This document shows positions 46,794 through 56,569 of a stretch of 64,000 bases of DNA, one piece after another; positions within the stretch are counted from its first letter, which is position 1, and every line of letters begins with the position of its first letter. Origin of the DNA: Uloborus plumipes (taxonomy: Eukaryota; Arthropoda; Arachnida; Araneae; Uloboridae); the NCBI GenBank assembly GCA_038373865.1, contig JAXGGA010001048.1:62001-126000 (forward strand), in the 5' to 3' direction. The notes beneath the pieces were generated by a model. That model saw only the letters and a program-made list of their open reading frames with translations, was not told the origin of the DNA and did no database searches. Both the position numbers and the translations under genes were made by a program.

Positions 46794-47402
46794 TGCAAAT
46801 ACAAATACAAAAGATGACGACCAGCTGCAGGCTCTAGGCCCAACTAGGCTGGTCCTAGTCGAATATTACAATCCCCAATAAATATCCAAGGCCCTCTTAA
46901 AGCTATCAACTCCCTTACTCATAACAACTTCCTCCGGTAAGCTGTTCCAGGTACTCACAACCCTACTGAAATAGTAATTTTTCCTCACCTCTAGGTTTGC
47001 CTGAGATTTAAATAGCTTAAAACAGTGTCCACTTGTCCTGCTTTCTAAACAAAAATTTAGCCCATCAACATCATTCATTTTGATAAATTTAAACAACTGG
47101 ATCATGTCCCCTCTGACTCTCCTTTGCTCAAGACTATACACCTTAAGCATTCTAAGCCTGGAACCATAATCCAAATCTGTAAGCCCATTTACTATCCCTG
47201 AAACTTGCCTTTGAACCCTTTCCAGTAAATTAATATCTTTCTTAAGATGTGGAGACCAAAACTGAATAGCATACTCTAAATGAGGTCTCACCAAACTTCT
47301 ATACAGGGGCAGAAGAACCTTTTTAGATTTGTTTGAAATAGATTTATTGATAATGTTCTGTTTGTCTACTAGTGATGAAGAATTACAGAAGACGGTTTGC
47401 AT
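46794..47402 (-). mobile_element. 5'-truncated CR1-clade LINE
   Basis: On the minus strand a reverse-transcriptase C-terminal frame is followed by a short 3' untranslated region (GACTAGGACCAGCCTAGTTG...GCAGCTGGTCGTCATC). It ends in a (TTTGTA)n-like tail at 46794-46812. CR1/L2-clade LINEs typically end in short tandem repeats and are 5'-truncated on insertion. The upstream breakpoint lies near 47395-47405. Confidence 0.8.
46866..47402 (-). CDS. Reverse transcriptase C-terminal fragment (CR1-clade LINE)
   Basis: The 178-codon frame is uninterrupted from the break at the 5' truncation to its stop. LPLYRSLVRPHLEYAIQFWS followed by LKKDINLLERVQRQ is the conserved block after the polymerase core of CR1-type reverse transcriptases. 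YSLEQRRVRGDMIQLFKFIK and the terminal FSRVVSTWNSLPEEVV are the usual downstream blocks. The YADD catalytic core, endonuclease and ORF1 are all missing, so no enzyme activity is expected. The first Met is arbitrary, since the true ORF began far upstream in the complete element. Absence of stops suggests a relatively young insertion. Confidence 0.88.
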   Translation of the reverse strand: MQTVFCNSSSLVDKQNIINKSISNKSKKVLLPLYRSLVRPHLEYAIQFWSPHLKKDINLLERVQRQVSGIVNGLTDLDYGSRLRMLKVYSLEQRRVRGDMIQLFKFIKMNDVDGLNFCLESRTSGHCFKLFKSQANLEVRKNYYFSRVVSTWNSLPEEVVMSKGVDSFKRALDIYWGL

Positions 47403-47619
47403 AGCACGCTAGACTTCATTTAACATCTAAAAAAACGGCCACAACACAATTAACATAAACACTGAACATAGATCTATATTAGGACATTATTAACATGCAC
47501 TGATGATACGACGCCAAGCGTCTCGCGATCGTCGTGTTGTTCTTCTACCATCGTGAGCTCCGAGTACGGTTACAGTTAATCCCCTATAACACAGTTACAG
47601 TTAGTCCGTTATTACACAG
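47403..47619. other. Short CpG-containing spacer
   Basis: The stretch 47508-47570 contains several CpG motifs (GACGCCAAGCGTCTCGCGATC). It also has a two-fold repeat of ACAGTTACAGTTA(A/G)TCC near 47569-47606. No gene was recognised. Confidence 0.3.
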
Positions 47620-48052
47620 ATAATGTATAAATAACCGAGGAAAGTTCAACGTGCTTTTAGTTGCGTAAGGCCGAAATATGAAAAATGTCATATTTTACCG
47701 ATATTCAAACTTCCTCTGCCAACAACATATTGAAATATTTTTTTTGCCAATGTCATACTCTATGCTTTGTCTTAACAGAACAGTTGAGTCCTATGAGGCG
47801 AAATGTAAAAATTTTTTTACGAAAAATGCACAGGGAAAAATACATTTTTTGTAAAAAAAAAAAAATTACATTTCGTCTCAAAGGACTCAACTGTTCTGTT
47901 AAGACAAAGAATAGAGTATGACATTGGTAAAAAAAAATTCAATATGTTGTTGGCAGAGGAAGTTTGCATATCGGTAAAATATGACATTTTTCATATTTCG
48001 GCCTTACGCAACTAAAAGCACGTTGAACTTTCCTTGGTTATTTATACATTAT
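47620..48052. repeat. 433-bp near-perfect palindrome (fold-back element)
   Basis: The left arm 47620-47828 and right arm 47843-48052 are reverse complements at roughly 93 percent by eye, around a 14-nt loop. Landmarks shared by both arms are ATAATGTATAAATAACC, GTTGCGTAAGGCCGAAAT, CTTCCTCTGCCAACAACA and CTGTTCTGTTAAGAC. Differences are mostly homopolymer lengths and single substitutions. Open frames on either arm are translations of the repeat. It may be a fold-back transposon or the product of an inverted duplication, and no target duplication was found. Confidence 0.85.
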
Positions 48053-49257
48053 TTTAAAGTGCTTACACATTACTTTAAAGTATTTACACTGGTCTTTCAA
48101 ACGACACTACTTTTGACGTGGCAACTGAAATGTACAAGCTGTTTTTGGACCTCAAAAATGCTGAAAAACGTCAAAAATGCCTTGTTTTGAGGGCCTTTAT
48201 TGACCTTACGGCAAAAACTTACCTCAAATTTAACATTCATTTTGTAAAGTTTGAACCTTCTGTATTCCATATACAAAAAGAAAATTGGAGTTCAACAGTT
48301 CCTGGTAAGAGTTTTGGCTCACAGCAGCTTCCATGTTTTGAAAATCCGCTTAATTTTTGATGCCGCACCTTCAACTTTAGGGATCCATCAAAACTAAACA
48401 ACTCAACTTTAGAACAAAACGTTCTGGATTTGGTCTTTCCATAAGATAATAAAAATTTTTTGGAACAAATCTGAGACATCATGAATCACAGGCATGACAC
48501 TCTCTCAGATTCTTACTCTTACCATCTTATTCAATTAACTGGCGTCCGCTACAGCAACTGATTTTGTGTGCTAAGATTTTGCTATTAGATAGTTGATAAA
48601 ATCGTACTCTGTTTGCAACCATAACCTAAATATGTTTTTCTAATTCTCATTCTATAAATTTACTTTTTGATGAATTGTCCTAGTTATGTACTACAAAACC
48701 TGACTGAAGCCCTTGATTATAAAAACTTGAGTTTGCTGCAAAAGTCCCCCCCCCCCCCCCTCCGCCCTACCAATTCGTTTCAGAATTTCGTGTGCTTTTA
48801 TAATAAAAGTTAAGGGAGATTTCTACCAACTGTTTTGTGATTTGAAGTATGATTAATTCTTGTATAATTTTGGTGATGTAAATACTTTACAAATTTTTTT
48901 CTTTGTTTGCGTTAGTTTGGGGTAGAATTAGTTTCATTCATATCAATCAATGCTTATAGGCGCACTTAGATGATTAAAATATTTATAAGCATTTATAAGC
49001 TAGTTTTGAAAAGTTTGAATTGACGGTACTTTGCGGTGGGGGGGGGGGGCATGAAAAAAGTATAACATATTGAATAGGGTTCACGTAATTGATTCATTAA
49101 ATGAAGCTTATTTTTCTGCACCCACCTCGCCATAGTAAATGACCACTCCCTTGATTCAAAAAAAGGAAATGTAAAATTATTTTTCAAGAGTTTGGGATAA
49201 TAGTAGCATTGGCAAGACAAAGGCTTCCTAAATCAGAGTTGCTATCGGGAACCACCT
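48053..49257. other. AT-rich stretch with an unrecognised open frame
   Basis: A plus-strand frame from 48118 to 48360 (80 codons) has fairly ordinary composition and contains a GTAAGA donor-like site near 48304, but no domain is recognised. A 15-C tract (48746-48760) and a 12-G tract (49038-49049) lie further right. Confidence 0.25.
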
Positions 49258-49265
49258 CTTACAAC

Positions 49266-50181
49266 CAGTGGCGTAGCTAGGCGTTGGCAGGAGTGGCTCT
49301 TGCCACGGGCGCCTCAACCAGGTGGGCGGCATTTTGACCGATTAAAAAAAAAAGATCAAGTCCAAACAGACTAAAAAATTAAAATTTGAAAGACTCTCCG
49401 AGCAGCGCAAACTGCGCCCCCACGCTACAAGACAAATGATTGGGAACAGTGGCGTAGCTAGGTGTTGGCAGGAGTGGCTCTTGCCAAGGGCGCAGCAACC
49501 AGGGGGGCGGCATTTTGACCGATTAAAAAAAAAAAAAAGATCAAGTCCAAACAGACTAAAAAATTAAAATTTGAAAGACTCTCCGAGCAGCGCAAACTGC
49601 GCCCCCACGCTACAAGACAAATGATTGGGAACAGTGGCGTAGCTAGGTGTTGGCAGGAGTGGCTCTTGCCACGGGCGCAGCAACCAGGGGGGCGGCATTT
49701 TGACCTATTTTTTTTTAAAAAAAAGATCTACTCCAAACAGACTAAAAAATTAAAATTTGAAAGACTCTCCGAGCAGCGCAAACTGCGCCCCCACGCTACA
49801 AGACAAATGATTGGGAACAGTGGCGTAGCTAGGTGTTGGCAGGAGTGGCTCTTGCCACGGGCGCAGCAACCAGGGGGGCGGCATTTTGACCGATTTAAAA
49901 AAAAAAAAAGATCAAGTCCAAACAGACTAAAAAATTAAAATTTGAAAGACTCTCCGAGCAGCGCAAACTGCGCCCCCACTCTACAAGACAAATGATTGGG
50001 AACAGTGGCGTAGCTAGGTGTTGGCAGGAGTGGCTCTTGCCACGGGCGCAGCAACCAGAGGGGCGGCATTTTGACCGATGAAAAAAAAAGGTCAAATCCA
50101 AACAGACTAAAAAATTAAAATTTGAAAGACTCTCCGAGCAACGCAAACTGCTCCCCCACGCTACAAGACAAATGATTGGGA
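49266..50181. mobile_element. Five-unit tandem array with hAT-like end inside one target duplication
   Basis: Five units start with CAGTGGCGTAGCTAGG at 49266, 49447, 49632, 49818 and 50003 (periods 181, 185, 186 and 185). Each ends CCACGCTACAAGACAAATGA. Units differ mainly in their A/T tracts. The whole array, not each unit, is flanked by CTTACAAC (49258-49265) and TTTACAAC (50182-50189), a 7-of-8 match like a hAT target duplication. CAGTGGCGTAGC is a hAT-like left terminus, but the outer right end is not its inverse. Open frames spanning two or more units are artefacts of the repetition. Confidence 0.85.
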
Positions 50182-50189
50182 TTTACAAC

Positions 50190-51140
50190 TTGGACTCAGG
50201 ATTCAATAATTACAGATTCTGGAATAGTGTAAAGGTACGAAGTACAGCCCCATATTTTTATCTAAGGTAGAATTGAAAACAATACGCAATCCAGATGCTG
50301 TAACCGAGTTGTTCAGTATTGCTTTCCTCAAACGTAGTTTTTAATTTATTTCAAAAAAGAAAAAAATCCATGGTGGTCCTTTCCTCTTTCTGTAGCCGAA
50401 TATAAAATACAAAAATCAAATTATTATTCACTCTGAACGAAGTAAATAAAAAAAAGTCATATGTAGGCTGGACGCTGTCTTACATCCGCTCGATTGTTAA
50501 AAGAATGCCGTTGTGAAATGGAAAAACTTGTTTTGTTTACTTTATACCATCTCAATCTTTTTCGCTTAATGTTAATTTTTGCCGTTTTCAAGGTTTGTAA
50601 TTACGATTCCCGTAAGGGAAAGCCGAAATTCAATTTCCTTTTATGTTTTTTTTTTGTCCCCCACAATTTCGTGCAAACATTCCCAAGAAAATAAAAACGG
50701 ATCGCGCGGGTGGTCGAAGAGATTGCTTCAACTCCAATGCTTCATGCGAGAAACTGGTTTCAATTTCATTTCTTCTGCGAAATGGCAATGAACATTTCCT
50801 CTTGATGTGGTGCAAAACAATAGTTTCGGCCATAATACCTTCGCCGTCCCCGATATTACATCAAATCAAAATGGCCTTCTCAATCAAAAACCCTCTAACG
50901 GCTAATATATTTGCAATGGCCGCCGCCCAAGAAAAACAATGCCGAACACATTTTTTTGCGTCGTATAAACATTTGAAAGTTTGAAAATTAAAAAAGTTTC
51001 AGAAGTTTTGAAACAAGAAGACACGGAAAATTATCAGAGGGGAATGAACTGGGTGAATACTTAAGGGAAGTTATGCGGGACGAACTTTTCTCCATCTTAC
51101 CCCACCTTTTAGCATATACGCTAAGGCTATATGCCTTTGG
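50190..51140. other. Mixed stretch with a CpG-containing island-like part
   Basis: Between about 50580 and 50950 CpGs are more frequent than in the flanks (ATCGCGCGGGTGG, TTCGCCGTCCCCG, ATGGCCGCCGCCC). AAAATGGCC and GCAATGGCC resemble YY1-type sites. Several short overlapping frames are open on both strands without recognisable domains. It could be a promoter or an old repeat. Confidence 0.25.
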
Positions 51141-51315
51141 CAGGGACGTCATTTCAAGTTTTTCCGGGGGGGGGGGAGGGCAAAGGGTGAAAACACAATG
51201 CAATTTCATCGGAAAAAAAACACGGACACTTATATGTAAATACATTGATTTCTCAAAACCAGGGGGGGGGGCAATTGACACTCCCTGCCCTCCCTCCCCC
51301 TAAAAGACAGGCCTG
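51141..51315. mobile_element. 175-bp hAT-type MITE with perfect 8-bp target duplication
   Basis: It starts CAGGGACGTCATTTCAAG and ends AAAGACAGGCCTG, imperfectly inverted. The octamer GCCTTTGG flanks it exactly on both sides (51133-51140 and 51316-51323). The right half, including the CTCCCTGCCCTCC block, matches the 74-bp remnant at 4857-4930. No coding capacity. Confidence 0.8.
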
Positions 51316-51493
51316 GCCTTTGGCTACTGTACCATACGGATTGTCCGTAGTCAGGCTCTATGGTTTTCCCAGTTGGGTCAAGAATTTATTACAGAACAAC
51401 GAGACGAAATAAAAATACACAAAATATAGTAATGTCATTAAAAATCTCTTTAAGTGTATTATCATACTCTATGTGAAGCTTAAATGCATTGTA

Positions 51494-51720
51494 CACTCAG
51501 GCACATTGAAAATAGCGACCCAAGAAGAAAGCATCGGATTGAATTTGCCAAGTTTCGACGTTGTACAGATTCCCTGTATTTGTGTCGTTGCTCACCCTGT
51601 ATTAGTTTAATTGTCTTGATTTTGAGATTAAGTGAGTCTTATCTGCATCAATATGTGTATTAAATTTCATTTCAATCCGGCGATTTCTTCTTGGGTCGCT
51701 ATTTTCAATGTGCCTGAGTG
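51494..51720. mobile_element. 227-bp Tc1/mariner-type MITE with long inverted ends
   Basis: The terminal inverted repeats beginning CACTCAGGCACATTGAAAAT are identical for 37 bp and remain similar for about 50 bp. TA flanks both sides (51492-51493 and 51721-51722). The high identity of the arms suggests a recent insertion. The core is AT-rich and non-coding. Confidence 0.88.
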
Positions 51721-51722
51721 TA

Positions 51723-53560
51723 TAATTCGAATAATTTTTACACCATAAAGTATTATTTGTGCTTTGTAGTCATTTTAGTTTTTTATTGTCTCCCTAAATA
51801 TCAGAACATGCTACGAAACTTAAAAATTTGAATGTGGGCAGTAGGGTGGAGCGAAAAAAAAAAATTTTGGGATTTTAATTTGTAATACCCCGCCAAAAGC
51901 TGTGCATGAGTAAGCAAAATAAACATGTAAAATATTATCAAGTTTGAACAACTCCTACCAATGTTTGAATTTCTCTAAAAGTACGAAAAAATGTCAATTT
52001 TCTAAAAATTTTTGGAAAATGCAAATAATCACCATTTTTGTTTTAATACCTTTAAAATCCTTTCTTTTACACTCTTTTCTTTTCTTACTCTTTTACACTC
52101 TTTTCCAAATTATTTACATTCTTTGCAGTATTAAGTTCGTACATAAACCGTAAAGTTCCGTGAAATTAACCAAAAATGGCCTTCTTTTACCATTTTTTGC
52201 ATATAGCAGTCATTCTTCTTTTGTAGTTCAGATACTATTTCTTTGCAATGAATGGACAAAATGCAGCTTTTAGTTGTAAATGCAATTATATTTCGTTACA
52301 TTAACAGCTCAGAACACATCACAAGAAGGTAGATGCATTTCTGGTATCATTCTGCCTTTCCCATCCACCCAGCCACGTTATTTACATATTTTCAATACAT
52401 TTATATGGCGTTTTCATTTTTCAACTCTTCTACGGTCACATTCGTTAATCTATCATTTATACACCTTGTCATTCCATTCTGCTCTTTTCTTAATGCAGTC
52501 TAAAACTTTATCATAGCCTGTGGATTTCATTAATGGACACTTCTTCTTACTCTGTCAAAAAATACATAGTCTGTAATTAATTTGTAGTCTTGCCTTTTTA
52601 GAAGATGGGGTGAAAGTAGCAGGTAAATGAGTTTCTGGGAGAGAAGACATCGCGCGATTTAAGAAGGATTCACCAACGAACCGGCAAACAATACTTTCTA
52701 TACTGAGAAGCTTTCTATTCTCTTCTCCCTGCGAATTCCTTAAGAGCACCCCGATCTAATACGATATTCACATCCAGTGAAAGAGGGGGTGGGGGTGAGG
52801 GTTATAAAATCGTCCTATACGGGAACTGTTCGCGTTGCTGGGGGAATATCTTACACTAATGAAATGAAAAACGCGCTCTAAAAAGTGAAAGAAAAGCTAT
52901 TTGTAAGGCATAATTACATAGGGTATTAGGAATACTGTGAAACGATTTAAAACGAACTCAAACGAATCTGAAAAGTTAATTCGAATTAACCGCAGCTCAT
53001 CATATCCGGAAAACAATAAAATAGTTTTATGTGTAAATACATTAGGATCGCAAATGTAGTTCGCTTTAGCAGTGATTCGTTATAAGCGTGTTCGAATTAA
53101 CCAGGTTCGACTGAAATAATGTTTAGTAATTTCAGTTTTAAAATTAACAGCATTTTTCTGCGTAAACTACCCGAAGTGCTTTTAAACTAGTTAATTCTGA
53201 ATGCCAAAATAAAAAAAGGAGATTTATTCGACAAATTAAAAAAAAAAATTAGATAATAAAATAATAAAATAAATATTTTAAGTCAACTTATAATAGTAAT
53301 AGAATATTTAGCAAGTAAATTCACCCAAAATTGTCACGAAATACGCAAAAATTGAGACATAATTGCAAATACTTATCGATGTCAAGTGCAAAGCCGCCAT
53401 CTTGGATTAATGATGTCATACAGGCCGTCTGACACGAATTCAAGAAAAACACCCGATGAGTCATATTCATATAGGCCATAAGGAATGTATTCAAATTGGT
53501 CCCACAATTTCCTCATTAAATTTCCCACGGAATGTAGTATGCCCCCCTACTATAAGCTCG
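51723..53560. other. AT-rich stretch, nothing recognised
   Basis: CAGTAGGGTGGAGCG at 51838 could be a lone transposon end. No partner was found. The minus-strand frame 52555-52749 has ordinary composition but no recognisable domain, and it does not resemble the missing part of the channel gene. Confidence 0.3.
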
Positions 53561-53579
53561 ATTAGAGAAAACTTCGGAA

Positions 53580-53658
53580 CGAAGTAGATATACGAGGCTA
53601 CGGGAGGCGCGAGGCCCTGTGCGATCGCCCGGTTCGCCCACCCCTTGCTACGCCTCTG
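53580..53658. repeat. Lone right end of a hAT-type repeat
   Basis: CACCCCTTGCTACGCCTCTG at 53639-53658 is the inverse of a CAGAGGCGTAGC-type hAT terminus, like those at 28681, 44456 and 49266. It is preceded by GC-rich DNA (GAGGCGCGAGGCCCTG region). No left end or target duplication was found. Confidence 0.45.
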
Positions 53659-53917
53659 AGCACAAACAACTGCTAGTAAAGAAGCATTAAAAATCGCGCA
53701 GAGAAAAAGAACATGCATGCAGAAAGAAGCTGGAGAAGTTTTCACCCACTCGACTGGTCTAAAGAGATTGTACGCAGAACAGGTCAAAAGAAAGGACAAA
53801 TCAGTGAACGCCTTTGAAGAAAAGCAAAGAAAATGAATTTTTTTTCTTTAGAAGAAAACTGCAACTGACAAATTTTAAAAAGCCGGAAAGTGGGTACAAG
53901 TGCCGGGGGGGGGAGGG

Positions 53918-53990
53918 ACGTGGGCCTAGAGGTAGAGTACTCTCTGCGTAAGCAAGTGGTCGCGGGTTCGAATCCCGCCCTGCCCATGGA
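53918..53990 (+). repeat. tRNA-derived SINE head (A and B boxes)
   Basis: GGGACGTGGGCCTAGAGGTAGAGT provides a Pol III A-box-like segment (TGGGCCTAGAGGTAGAG). GCGGGTTCGAATCCCGC about 33 bp further provides a perfect T-arm with B box GGTTCGAATCC. The acceptor stem (AGGGACG with CCTGCCC) pairs poorly and the anticodon stem does not form. This is therefore a SINE head or tRNA pseudogene rather than a working tRNA. The SINE body may extend to about 54240 (AATAAAAACCC). It lies at the 3' side of the channel gene. Confidence 0.6.
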
Positions 53991-54342
53991 TGTTATTTCA
54001 TCCTCTCTGTGCCGTAAAACTGTCCTGTGTTTGTTAGGAGGCAAAGCGCATAGCACGCAGTCCTCATGTATGTTGAAGCTGATGACTTCTGGAAAAAAAA
54101 AAGTGCCAAGGAGGGAGAGGAGTCAAATGTTTTTAAAAAGACTGACAATATGTATGGATAATTCCTAAGTCCGTTGCTTTTTCATAAGACTGTTCTGTGC
54201 ACATACGCATTCAAGAATAAAAACCCTTGTATGAGCTGTGCCCGGTGTCCCTTACGTAAACCCAATTGCAGGGAATGAATATAAGAAAACATGACATTTT
54301 TTTTTAAATGTTGGTTGTTAACAAGCACTTTATACTCCTTAC

Positions 54343-54506
54343 CATTCGGACACTAACATAAGTTTTAGTGCCAGGCTGTAAGACTACACCTGCTCTTTGA
54401 AGGGTAGGATAGGTACCAGGTGGATGAACTAACAGCCTCGCTCCATATTCCGGGGACAATAGGTCGAGATATTCTTCTCTTTGTATGTTGAGTGTCAGGC
54501 GAAGTC
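54343..54506 (-). CDS. DEG/ENaC sodium channel, extracellular-domain exon (third recognised)
   Basis: The exon encodes 54 full codons read from 54504 down. LRLTLNIQREEYLDL, GARLLVHPPGTYPTL and VVLQPGTKTYVSVRM align with the conserved block of DEG/ENaC channels after the Cys-Tyr-Thr motif. ASIC1 has the equivalent 'L-x-I-x-x-x-E-Y ... G-x-x-x-x-x-H ... PG-x-x-T-x-V' pattern. The acceptor is TTTTTAAG before 54506. The exon begins with the last two bases of a Gly codon whose first base is the G at 54661. The donor ATG|GTAAGG follows 54343, leaving phase 0. The following exons (thumb cysteines, TM2 with the selectivity filter) should lie at lower coordinates but were not found. Confidence 0.85.
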
Positions 54507-54660
54507 CTTAAAAATATTAAGAGACAACTGTTTATGTTTACATAACATAAATATATTTCTGGATTCTTTTTCGAAAAATATGAATGTAAACAAGAGAGAA
54601 AAACATATATTATGCATTTTGAAAGTAAAAAGATAAACGAAAGTAATTGTTGAGACTGAC

Positions 54661-54773
54661 CTAATGCAAGTCCAGGTCTTGTTACGTTTTGTAGGGACAT
54701 CTGGTTAACTGAAATAGTATGGCACAATCCATAACGTGGAGAAGGATAAGGATTTACAACTACTATTGAGTGT
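54661..54773 (-). CDS. DEG/ENaC sodium channel, extracellular-domain exon (second recognised)
   Basis: This 113-bp exon contributes 37 full codons plus one base at each side. It reads HSIVVVNPYPSPRYGLCHT, then ISVNQMSLQNVTRPGLAL and the first base of Gly. YGLCHT corresponds to the family's Y-G-x-C-Y-T signature, with His in place of the usual Tyr. RPGLALGLRL is the expected lead into the next block. The acceptor CTATTTCAG ends at 54774 and the donor is G|GTCAGT after 54661. Phases 2 and 1 match the neighbouring exons exactly. The 154-bp intron to the next exon is short. Confidence 0.85.
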
Positions 54774-55767
54774 CTGAAATAGTTTTTTGCATTAAAATAT
54801 GTTAGGATGTATTGTTTTTACATTAAGAAGGACAGCAACATTTTTTATCACTTTAGGAAAGATAAAACTTTCCTCTTTTACATCATAATAATAAAGATAT
54901 AAATTAGAAGAGATATATTTTATAATGACAATAGTACTACTACTTTTTCACTTTAAGAAAATTATGCATTCTATTTGATGCGAATGTACACTCTATTACA
55001 AAAAAAAAAGAAGAAGAAGAAGAAATCGACGGCATCTACCATAAAGGAGTAATTAGAAAGAAAAGACTAATTTCTCAAACTTAATAAAAACAGCAAGTGG
55101 GAAATAATAACAAAAAAAATATAATGAATGTTTAATGCAAACTAAAAATGACATAATATATGGATTTAAAGGAAATGCAAACTTAAATTATAAACTCAAA
55201 CTTTGTTTTTTTATACAAATACACAAATAACAAGTTTTTTTAAGATAAACTCAAAAATCTAAACCATGTCCCCAGTCTGGTTTTTTAATAACTCAAATGA
55301 AAATATAGCCCTATTGTTCATTTACATCCACAAATCTGAAAAACATAAGTTATTCTTTGGGTCTTTTGCGTGTTTACAGGAAATGATTGAACAAAATGAT
55401 GTCAAAAGTAATGACTAAAAACACATCGTTTTCTTTACATAAAAATTAAGTTTTTGTGTTAATGGCACAACGGAATCCCTATACAAGGATTTCACCATCC
55501 TCTTCAGCGTTCAGTTACCTTTTTTTTTTCAATTCACAAGTACCCCATATTTTCAAAATGAGGGAATAATTGAATTTGTTATAAAATGCTAAAATTGAGA
55601 AAAACGGGAGAAATAAACATCTGAGAAAATCAGAGACTTAAAAAATCAGAAAGTCTTTATGCCTTTATTACTATAAAATTGATACACATCATTTTTTAAA
55701 AATTTATCCAAGGCGTTGTCAAACCGAGGAACTAGGCAAAACACTTTTTTTTCAGCAATTAAATATG

Positions 55768-56121
55768 CACTGTAAAAAACAGATGTTGTTTTAACAATTA
55801 AATACAGCTAATTTTATAGTAATTATACAGTAATAAACTGTAGAATTGCTAATTTTACAATAGTAGTCTCTAAAATTGCTCGTTTACAGAAATAAACGGT
55901 AAAATTGCTAGTTTCAGTTTATTATTGCATTTTAGAGTTTTAAACTGGAGCTTCTGCTGCCAGTACTATAATGTTGTTTTTACTGTATAATACAGCTAAT
56001 TTATGGTAATATTGCAAATTTTACAGTAATAAACTGTAAAATTGCTAGTTTGTACAGTTTTAAAATAAAACGTTTGCTGCCTGTATTATACTGTAAAAAC
56101 AACAGCTTATTTTTTACAGTG
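55768..56121. mobile_element. CACTG-ended MITE, copy 3, in the channel intron
   Basis: The ends CACTGTAAAAAACAGATG (55768) and TTATTTTTTACAGTG (56121) are inverted. TA follows the right end (56122-56123), and TG instead of TA precedes the left. The interior has the same ATTTTACAGTAATAAACTGTAAAAT-type units, and the GGCAGCAGAAG block lies in the opposite orientation to copies 1 and 2. It sits in the large intron of the DEG/ENaC gene. Confidence 0.8.
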
Positions 56122-56569
56122 TATATACCAGGAGTTCGATGATTGATTTCAAGATTTAGTAGCACATACAAATGAATTAAATATTAAATGATTTGTTGTT
56201 TTTTCATGATATTAATGCAAATATTAAAGTTATCGATGCTGTTCACACAATTCTCTCAACTCACAATTACCCCAGTCAACCCTACTTAACTTCTAGATAA
56301 AGTTATTTGCTTTGAATCTCGATTATGGTTAATCCATGTGAATCAGATAAAAATAAGGTTAAAAATCCAGTCTCTGCATACTGCAACTGAGCTGTTCGGT
56401 ATTTGCTTGGAATTATGCATTAGCTCCAGCTATGCAGCTACCAATTCGTAGCTTCATGGGAGATATAGTGCTATAATAAGTGATGCAATCAGAATCTCCT
56501 AAATTTTCTGAAAGGATATTTTATATATTATCAAATTCAAAAATACTTTCACTATTTAATATTTACACT

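Noticed and set aside
49621..50146. Repeated-peptide open frames in the tandem array
   Set aside because: The peptide repeats follow the 185-bp DNA repeat and occur on both strands.
49266..50181. CRISPR-like array
   Set aside because: Units are contiguous 181-186-bp repeats without unique spacers, in a eukaryotic genome, inside a transposon target duplication.
52555..52749. Candidate downstream exon of the channel gene
   Set aside because: The 64-codon minus-strand frame has no cysteine-rich or TM2-like pattern expected after the recognised exons.
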